8,529 nt of DNA from Rickettsiales bacterium (GTDB taxonomy: Bacteria; Pseudomonadota; Alphaproteobacteria; Rickettsiales; UBA3002), in NCBI GenBank assembly GCA_027489915.1, contig JAIXZB010000055.1, positions 1 to 8,529 on the forward strand, read 5' to 3'. The notes below the pieces were generated by a model. It was not told the DNA's origin. It searched no databases and saw only the letters and a list, made by a program, of their open reading frames with translations. This document shows, in pieces, positions 1 through 4,571 of the stretch. Each line of letters starts with the position of its first letter. Position 1 is the stretch's first letter. The translations under genes and the position numbers were made by a program.

Positions 1-451
1 ATGCAGCGGGCGCTTCTTCTGAAGCAGCAGGTGGTTGTTCTGCAGGGGCTTCTGCCGCCACTTTAGCCGCTTCTTTTGCTGCTTCAGCATCGGCAGCAGC
101 TTGCGCCTTAGCTTCGATGGCTGCCGCATCGCGCTTCTCGGCGCGGCTGAGTTTATCCGCTTTTTTACGGGTTTTTACAGGTTTGCCTGTAAAATCTGGT
201 TTTTCCACCAGATTGATATCGGCAAATAATTTGGTGACGCGATCCGATGGCTGCGCACCCACGCTGAGCCAATGCTTCACGCGCTCTTCATTTATGGTAA
301 GGCGTGCACCGTCTTTAGGAAGAAGGGGGTTGAACGTGCCAAGACGCTCGATAAAGTCACCATCACGCGGTGCGCGATTATCGGTAACAACAACACGGTA
401 GAACGGGCGTTTCTTAGCGCCACCGCGCGATAGACGAATAACTGTAGCCAT
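1..451 (-). CDS. rpsP: 30S ribosomal protein S16, 3' end beyond the window
   Basis: This encodes small-subunit ribosomal protein S16, which binds 16S rRNA and helps 30S assembly. Reading the minus strand from ATG at 451-449 gives MATVIRLSRGGAKKRPFYRV, the typical S16 N terminus, followed by GDFIERLGTFNP and KHWLSVGAQPSD, both S16 hallmarks. The start is supported by AGGAG at 464-460, 8 nt upstream. About 80 residues cover the globular S16 fold. At least 70 more follow: a basic stretch (KTRKKADKLSRAEKR) and then an Ala/Glu-rich, probably disordered tail. No stop occurs before the window edge, so at least 150 codons are seen and the end is missing. It lies downstream of ffh on the same strand, 108 bp away, and is probably cotranscribed. 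In related genomes rimM, trmD and rplS usually follow, but they would lie outside this window. Confidence 0.95.
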   Translation of the reverse strand, partial: MATVIRLSRGGAKKRPFYRVVVTDNRAPRDGDFIERLGTFNPLLPKDGARLTINEERVKHWLSVGAQPSDRVTKLFADINLVEKPDFTGKPVKTRKKADKLSRAEKRDAAAIEAKAQAAADAEAAKEAAKVAAEAPAEQPPAASEEAPAA

Positions 452-559
452 GGTTTTTACTCCTGCTTTCGGTTGAATTTAGGCTTCATATACCCAAGAG
501 GGACGCGCCTTATGGCACAGGTTTAAAGGTATGGGAAGGAGAAAAATCACTCGTGTTTA
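452..559 (-). other. ffh-rpsP intergenic spacer
   Basis: This 108-bp spacer lies between the ffh stop and the rpsP start. It contains the rpsP Shine-Dalgarno AGGAG (464-460). I see no convincing sigma-70 promoter: the best pair, TTCCCA/CATAAG with 17-bp spacing at about 537-509, matches only 4 of 6 bases in each box. There is no strong terminator either, so rpsP is most simply read as part of the ffh transcript. Confidence 0.4.
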
Positions 560-1927
560 TTAAAAAGGCAAATTGCCACCAAACATCTGCTTTAATTTTA
601 ACGAGTTAAGCATGCCACCCTTGCCGAGTTTTTTCATTTGTTTCATCATGGTTTCCATCTGCTGGTATTGTTTGAACAGACGGTTCACATCTTGCACGGT
701 AACGCCTGCACCAATGGCGATACGGCGCTTGCGTGAGGCAGCGAGGATTTTGGGGTTCGCTCTTTCATGTGCGGTCATCGATAAAATAATAGCTTCCTGG
801 CGCTTCATCACCGAATCATCGACATTGGCGCTAGCGATTTTATCTTGCAGGCGGCCCATTCCTGGTAACATTCCAAGCATGGAATTGATGCCACCCATTT
901 TGCCAATCTGGCGCAAATGGTTCAGCATATCGTTGAAATCGAAGCTGCCAGCACCCATCATTTTCTTGGCCATAGCTTCGGCTTCGGCCTCGCTTACGGC
1001 TTCTTGAGCGCGCTCCACCAATGTAACCACATCGCCCATATCCAGAATACGCGAGGCGCTGCGCTTGGGGTAAAACGGCTCCAACTCGTTGAGCTTCTCA
1101 CCTGCGCCGACAAACTTAATGGGCTTACCCGTGACATGGCGCATGGAAAGGGCGGCACCACCGCGACCATCGCCATCAGTACGGGTGAGAATAATACCGG
1201 TGATACCAATTTGTTCGTTGAATTGTGTGGCGATAGTGACGGCATCTTGCCCCGTGAGTGCATCGGCTACAAGTAAGGTTTCGATGGGGTTGCAGAGCGA
1301 TTTGACCGCCTTGAGTTCTTCCATCAACTCTGCATCGACATGCAACCGCCCTGCGGTATCGAGCAGCAGAACATCATAGCCCTCAAGCCGTGCGCTGGTG
1401 AGTGCGCGCGAGGTGATAGCAGCAGGCATTTGTCCTTCTATAATAGGTAAGCAGCCAACACCTGCTTTTTCGGCTACCGTTGCAAGCTGAGCTTGCGCGG
1501 CGGGGCGATACACATCGAGTGAGGCTACCAGTACTTTTTTCTTATGTTTTTCGCGCAGGCGCAGCGCCAACTTACCCGTGGTTGTGGTTTTGCCGGAGCC
1601 TTGCAGCCCCACCATGAGAATCACCGCAGGTGGGGTGGTGCTAAGATTGAGCTCGGTATTTTCTTCTCCGAGCAACGTCACCAGCTCGTCATTCACTAAT
1701 TTGACGACCATCTGCGCAGGGCTTACGCTTTCAATGATTTTCTCACCCACCGCTTTTTCGCGCAAAGACGCAACGAATGCTTTGACAACCGGCAGCGCTA
1801 CATCGGCCTCAAGTAGGGCAATGCGTACATCGCGCATCGCTGCATCTACATCAGCTTCACTCAGCGCGCCGCGTGAGCGTAGCTTGTCGAGTGTCTGGGT
1901 AAGTTTTTTGCTTAAGGATTCAAACAT
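560..1927 (-). CDS. ffh: Signal recognition particle protein Ffh (SRP54)
   Basis: Ffh is the GTPase protein subunit of the bacterial signal recognition particle. It binds 4.5S RNA and hydrophobic signal sequences on nascent chains and delivers ribosomes to FtsY at the inner membrane. The 455 residues match the family length. The N helical bundle spans about 1-100. The G domain has the P-loop GLQGSGKTT (107-115), DVYRPAA (138-144), DTAGR (190-194), G4 as TRTD (248-251) running into GDGRGGAAL, and GAGEK (274-278). The M domain (about 320-455) is Met-rich and includes SRKRRIAIGAGVTVQDVNRL, the RNA-binding region. The start MFESLSKKL matches the family start, although no Shine-Dalgarno precedes it. 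A TTGACA/TATCAC promoter places transcription initiation at or within 1-2 nt of the ATG. The gene is intact and is followed by rpsP. Confidence 0.98.
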   Translation of the reverse strand: MFESLSKKLTQTLDKLRSRGALSEADVDAAMRDVRIALLEADVALPVVKAFVASLREKAVGEKIIESVSPAQMVVKLVNDELVTLLGEENTELNLSTTPPAVILMVGLQGSGKTTTTGKLALRLREKHKKKVLVASLDVYRPAAQAQLATVAEKAGVGCLPIIEGQMPAAITSRALTSARLEGYDVLLLDTAGRLHVDAELMEELKAVKSLCNPIETLLVADALTGQDAVTIATQFNEQIGITGIILTRTDGDGRGGAALSMRHVTGKPIKFVGAGEKLNELEPFYPKRSASRILDMGDVVTLVERAQEAVSEAEAEAMAKKMMGAGSFDFNDMLNHLRQIGKMGGINSMLGMLPGMGRLQDKIASANVDDSVMKRQEAIILSMTAHERANPKILAASRKRRIAIGAGVTVQDVNRLFKQYQQMETMMKQMKKLGKGGMLNSLKLKQMFGGNLPF

Positions 1928-1934
1928 ACGCCGT

Positions 1935-1963
1935 GTGATAAAGAGCGCTGCAGCTTATGTCAA
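1935..1963 (-). promoter_or_regulatory. Putative ffh promoter giving a leaderless mRNA
   Basis: On the minus strand, TTGACA (1963-1958, exact -35 consensus) is followed after exactly 17 bp by TATCAC (1940-1935, 4 of 6 to TATAAT). The expected start of transcription is 1928 or 1927, that is, at the A of the ffh ATG (1927-1925) or one base before it. No Shine-Dalgarno is seen in the bases before the ATG, which fits a leaderless message. The -35 box shares its first two T residues with the T-tract of the terminator-like hairpin upstream. Confidence 0.5.
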
Positions 1964-2000
1964 AAAAATAAGCCGCTACAGGGAAAACCCGTAGCAGCTT
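1962..2000 (-). terminator. Intrinsic-terminator-like hairpin upstream of ffh
   Basis: Read on the minus strand, the arm AAGCTGCTACGGG (2000-1988) pairs with CCCTGTAGCGGCTT (1983-1970) across a TTTT loop. The pairs are AAGC/GCTT, GCTAC/GTAGC and GGG/CCC, with one mismatch and one bulged base. The stem is followed by A and seven T (1968-1962). That is the form of a Rho-independent terminator on this strand. The plus strand has no T-tract after the hairpin. No annotated minus-strand gene lies upstream, so the transcript it would end is unknown: a short RNA, antisense transcription from the xseB side, or upstream read-through that insulates ffh. Confidence 0.55.
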
Positions 2001-2032
2001 AATCAAGAGACACAGAATAAGTGCCTTTTAAC

Positions 2033-2051
2033 AATAATGAGAATCATTCGC
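2033..2051. promoter_or_regulatory. Fur-box-like palindrome
   Basis: The sequence AATAATGAGAATCATTCGC matches the classical 19-bp Fur consensus (GATAATGATAATCATTATC) at 15 positions. Within it, TGAGAAT-C-ATTCGCA is a 7-1-7 inverted repeat with one mismatch. On the minus strand it falls in the spacer of a weak promoter-like pair, TTGCGA (2053-2048) and TAAAAG (2030-2025) with 17-bp spacing, where a repressor would normally act. It lies about 117 bp upstream of xseB and about 106 bp upstream of ffh. Neither is a usual iron-regulated gene, so the site may be fortuitous. Confidence 0.35.
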
Positions 2052-2106
2052 AACTAAAAACTTCATGAACCGATAAATGAGATAAAAATCTTGTGCCTTC
2101 ACACCA

Positions 2107-2125
2107 TGCTTGCGCCTTGCGAGCA
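2107..2125. repeat. Small inverted repeat upstream of xseB
   Basis: TGCTTGC (2107-2113) can pair with GCGAGCA (2119-2125) across a five-base GCCTT loop, giving 7 bp with one G-T wobble. No T-tract follows on either strand, so it is not an obvious terminator. It overlaps the -35 region of the weak candidate xseB promoter and could be an operator-like site or chance. Confidence 0.3.
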
Positions 2126-2138
2126 AATTACATAAAGT
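2110..2138 (+). promoter_or_regulatory. Weak candidate promoter for the xseB cluster
   Basis: TTGCGC (2110-2115) and TAAAGT (2133-2138) are separated by 17 bp. Each matches the sigma-70 consensus at four positions or fewer. It would give a leader of about 23 nt before the xseB ATG at 2168. It is the best-placed pair I see but is not strong. Confidence 0.2.
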
Positions 2139-2167
2139 GCCACCTCATTTAAAATTAAAGCGAACAC

Positions 2168-2419
2168 ATGAACAAAGCCACAGCCTCCATACAGGATTTA
2201 AGTTTCGAACAGGCCCTCAAAGAACTGGAGGGAATTGTAAAAGCCCTAGAGTCGGGCACAAGCGACCTTGAGCGCTCTATCACCGACTTTACGCGCGGCA
2301 CGGAACTGAAAGACCATTGCCTCAAAAAACTTGCCGATGCCAAAATGAAGGTCGAAAAAATTGCCCTTGATGCATCTGGCAACCCAACCCTTTCGCCGTT
2401 CGATAGCGAACAGGCCTAA
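2168..2419 (+). CDS. xseB: Exodeoxyribonuclease VII small subunit
   Basis: XseB is the small subunit of exonuclease VII, which degrades single-stranded DNA from both ends into oligonucleotides together with the large catalytic subunit XseA, not present here. The 83-residue protein has the family core from about residue 10: LSFEQALKELEGIVKALESG, then LERSITDFTRGTELKDHCLKKLADAKMKVEKI. This is a helical hairpin of the expected size, with a short polar tail. The ATG at 2168 puts the family motif about 10 residues in. The upstream TTAAAG is at best a weak ribosome site. It is the first gene of a four-gene plus-strand cluster. The next gene starts 23 bp after its stop, an order (xseB then an ispA-type synthase) common in proteobacteria. 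Confidence 0.94.
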   Translation: MNKATASIQDLSFEQALKELEGIVKALESGTSDLERSITDFTRGTELKDHCLKKLADAKMKVEKIALDASGNPTLSPFDSEQA

Positions 2420-2442
2420 CGACTTACACGGAAAGTTTTCTC

Positions 2443-3399
2443 ATGACGATAGTGATTCAAGATGCCTTAGCTGAAGTAGCTGAAAAGCTAGACCGCGTAA
2501 TGGATGGGCTGCTGCCAAACCCTGTTGCAGTTCAAAATAAAGTGATTTCGCTGCATAGTCGCGAGGAAAAAACCGAACTTTCTGGCCCGCCAAGTGGCGA
2601 AACCAAGGTGATGGAAGCCATGCGTTATTCCGCACTTTCGGGTGGTAAGCGTATGCGCCCGTTTTTAACAGTGGAATGTGCGAAGCTCTTTGGGGTATCG
2701 GCCGAAGTGGCGCTCACCACCGCAGCTGCGATTGAATTTGTGCATGTGTATTCGCTCATCCATGATGATTTGCCTGCCATGGATAACGATGATTTTCGCC
2801 GTGGCAAACCTAGCTGCCATAAGCAATTTGGCGAAGCTGCTGCCATTTTGGCAGGCGATGCATTGCTTACCTATGCGTTTGAAATCATGTCGCACCAGAG
2901 TGTGCACCCCGATGCCAATGTGCGCTGCGAATTGATTCGCTCGGTTGCATCCGCCGCGGGTGCGCGTGGCATGGTGGGTGGGCAGATGATGGATTTGGAC
3001 GCCGAAAATCAGGAACTTTCGGCCGAAGAAGTGATTCGCCTGCAACGCTTGAAGACGGGCGAGATGTTTGCCGTTTCCTGTGAAGCAGGTGCGATTCTGG
3101 GCAAAGCCCCCGATGCACTGCGCAGCCGCTTGCAACGCTACGCGCACGATATCGGCATTGCATTCCAGATCACCGATGATCTGCTCGATGTGGAAGGCAC
3201 CCGCGAAGAAACGGGCAAAGGTGTGGGCAAGGATAAGAAAAAAGGCAAAGCTACATTAGTATCCGTAATGGGCGTAGAGCGCGCACGTGAACATGCCAAG
3301 GTGCTTGCTGAACAAGCAGTGGCGCACTTAAGTGCTTTCGATGAACGCGCCGAATCGCTGCGGGTGCTTGCGAAATTCGTAATCACGCGCCGTAGTTAA
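2443..3399 (+). CDS. ispA: Farnesyl diphosphate synthase-type (E)-prenyl transferase
   Basis: This enzyme should condense dimethylallyl/geranyl diphosphate with isopentenyl diphosphate to make farnesyl diphosphate, the precursor of quinone side chains and undecaprenyl phosphate. Visible motifs are GGKRMRP (67-73), the first Asp-rich motif DDLPAMD (108-114, the bacterial spacing with two extra residues) and the second Asp-rich motif DDLLD (245-249). Tyr sits five residues before the first motif (YSLIHDD, as in E. coli IspA), which suggests a C15 product; this is inferred. At 318 residues it is somewhat long. The excess is a polar stretch at about 28-55, before the conserved VMEAMRYSALSGGKR. 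The start ATG at 2443 has GGAAAG upstream. The tlyA gene begins 3 bases after its stop, and no dxs lies between them as is often seen in this cluster. Confidence 0.93.
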   Translation: MTIVIQDALAEVAEKLDRVMDGLLPNPVAVQNKVISLHSREEKTELSGPPSGETKVMEAMRYSALSGGKRMRPFLTVECAKLFGVSAEVALTTAAAIEFVHVYSLIHDDLPAMDNDDFRRGKPSCHKQFGEAAAILAGDALLTYAFEIMSHQSVHPDANVRCELIRSVASAAGARGMVGGQMMDLDAENQELSAEEVIRLQRLKTGEMFAVSCEAGAILGKAPDALRSRLQRYAHDIGIAFQITDDLLDVEGTREETGKGVGKDKKKGKATLVSVMGVERAREHAKVLAEQAVAHLSAFDERAESLRVLAKFVITRRS

Positions 3400-3402
3400 G
3401 CC

Positions 3403-4152
3403 TTGGCTAAAACCCGCCTCGATCAATTTTTGGTGGATAACGGGCTTGCGGAATCCAAAACGCGTGCACAGGCGCTTATTATGGCAGGTCTGGTGTATCG
3501 CGCTGAAGAAAAGCTCGATAAAGCAGGTATGCAGGTGGCTGAAGATGCGGCCATTACCGTGCGCGGATCGGACCATCCATGGGTATCACGCGGTGGGCTG
3601 AAACTGGATAAGGCTATTAGCCATTTTGCCATTAACCCCGCAGGATTGACTGCGATAGATGTAGGCGCATCGACCGGTGGATTCACCCATGTGCTGCTGC
3701 ATCACGCCGCAGCTAAAGTCTTTGCGGTGGATGTGGGCTATGGCCAGCTTGACAGTAAGCTACGATGCGACCCTCGTGTAGTGATGATGGAAAAAACCAA
3801 TGCCCGCCATCTCACACGCGATATGATTCCTGACGCTATCGACATGATAGTGTGCGATGCAAGTTTTATATCGCTCAAAAAAGTACTGCCTGCAGCGCTT
3901 ATGCTCGCAGGAAACAATGCACAACTGGTGACACTGATAAAGCCACAATTTGAAGTGGGTAAAGCCTTGGTGGGCAAGGGCGGTGTGGTGCGCGACCCTG
4001 CATTGCATCAAGCCGTGAAAGACGATACCTGGCAATGGATAACCGAGCAGGGCTGGCATGTGAAAGGTATCACCGAAAGCCCTATCACAGGCCCCAAAGG
4101 CAATGTGGAATTTTTATTATATGCTATTAAGCACGGGAGTGAACATGGATAA
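3403..4152 (+). CDS. tlyA: TlyA-family rRNA (cytidine-2'-O)-methyltransferase
   Basis: TlyA (often named hemolysin A) is known in mycobacteria to 2'-O-methylate cytidines in 16S and 23S rRNA. The 249 residues match the family. The N-terminal S4 RNA-binding domain (about 3-62) starts TRLDQFLVDNGLAESKTRAQ. The FtsJ-like methyltransferase domain has SRGGLKL (62-68), the SAM loop DVGASTGGF (86-94), VDVGYGQLD (109-117), DASFISL (152-158), KPQFEV (180-185) and KGGVVRDP (192-199). The likely catalytic tetrad is K67, D152, K180 and E236, by analogy with RrmJ-type enzymes. The start codon is TTG at 3403; no ATG lies near it, and this start gives the usual short lead into the S4 domain. It begins 3 bases after the ispA stop with only a weak Shine-Dalgarno, so translational coupling is likely. 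Confidence 0.92.
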   Translation: MAKTRLDQFLVDNGLAESKTRAQALIMAGLVYRAEEKLDKAGMQVAEDAAITVRGSDHPWVSRGGLKLDKAISHFAINPAGLTAIDVGASTGGFTHVLLHHAAAKVFAVDVGYGQLDSKLRCDPRVVMMEKTNARHLTRDMIPDAIDMIVCDASFISLKKVLPAALMLAGNNAQLVTLIKPQFEVGKALVGKGGVVRDPALHQAVKDDTWQWITEQGWHVKGITESPITGPKGNVEFLLYAIKHGSEHG

Positions 4153-4552
4153 CGCGCACATTATTGTTGCGAAGGAAGCGCTATTTCAGCGCTTGATGCC
4201 CGTATTCAACGAAATACACTTAGGGGCCATTGAAGCATTTAGCTCCAAACCAGCTCTTTCGCTTGTGTTGGCGGCCATGGCGGGTGCAATGATCGCCTAT
4301 GCATTTCTTTATTTTCTAGGTATACGCATGCGCAGATTGCCTGAAAGAATCAGCACCGATGCACAGCGTGAGCGCATTGCTGCGCTTGGAAAAGAAGCAA
4401 AATTCTGGCTACCTTACACACTTATTCTTGCCCCCACGCCCCTTGGCACAGTGCTTGTGATTGCTGCGGGATTTTTTGGTATCCGCTGGTGGTGGGTTGC
4501 GCTTATCACACTCGCTGCCGAGTGTGCATGGCGCTGGAATATGCTTACCTAA
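4145..4552 (+). CDS. Small inner-membrane protein, possibly YqaA/VTT-like
   Basis: I do not firmly recognise this 135-residue protein. It has a soluble N terminus of about 35 residues, a hydrophobic segment at about 36-60 ending in Gly and basic residues (GIRMRR), a polar linker (61-86), and a longer hydrophobic region at about 88-130. The last contains LAPTPLGTVLVIAAGFFGI followed by a Trp cluster. The proline-glycine pattern after the linker loosely recalls the C-terminal half of YqaA/DedA (VTT) proteins, but the N-terminal part is too short for a full one, so this is tentative. The ATG at 4145 is preferred over an upstream in-frame ATG at 4103 because GGGAG (4135-4139) lies 5 nt before it. 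It overlaps the tlyA stop by 8 bases (ATGGATAA), so translation is probably coupled to tlyA. Confidence 0.7.
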   Translation: MDNAHIIVAKEALFQRLMPVFNEIHLGAIEAFSSKPALSLVLAAMAGAMIAYAFLYFLGIRMRRLPERISTDAQRERIAALGKEAKFWLPYTLILAPTPLGTVLVIAAGFFGIRWWWVALITLAAECAWRWNMLT

Positions 4553-4571
4553 AAGCTATGCTGCTTTTTTA
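4551..4571. terminator. Weak bidirectional terminator-like hairpin
   Basis: AAAAGC (4551-4556) and GCTTTT (4563-4568) form a perfect 6-bp stem across a TATGCT loop. T residues extend to 4569 on the plus strand, and the minus strand also ends its stem in TTTT. It covers the stop of the membrane-protein gene and the last codons of uvrA, so it could end both convergent transcripts. The stem is A/T-rich and short, so it would be weak. Confidence 0.35.

Noticed and set aside
1..220. Repetitive GCT/GCA/GAA codons in the rpsP tail as a possible DNA repeat array.
   Set aside because: There is no fixed repeat unit; the pattern follows from Ala/Glu/Lys-rich protein coding.
562..579. GGCA-ATT-TGCC followed by TTTTT at the 3' end of ffh on the minus strand, like a small terminator.
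   Set aside because: The stem is only 4 bp with a 3-base loop and is explained by the coding of GNLPF-stop; too weak to call.
573..1994. Several open frames of 60-144 codons opposite ffh.
   Set aside because: They are frames antisense to a strongly recognised conserved gene, with no family resemblance of their own.
2003..2047. A 14-codon minus-strand reading frame (MILIIVKRHLFCVS) just before the terminator-like hairpin, resembling a leader peptide.
   Set aside because: It has no ribosome site, overlaps the proposed promoter and Fur-like box, and carries no run of one amino acid that would suggest attenuation.
4103..4144. Longer start of the small membrane protein at 4103, inside tlyA.
   Set aside because: GGGAG is well placed for the ATG at 4145, and the extra residues are just tlyA sequence in another frame.
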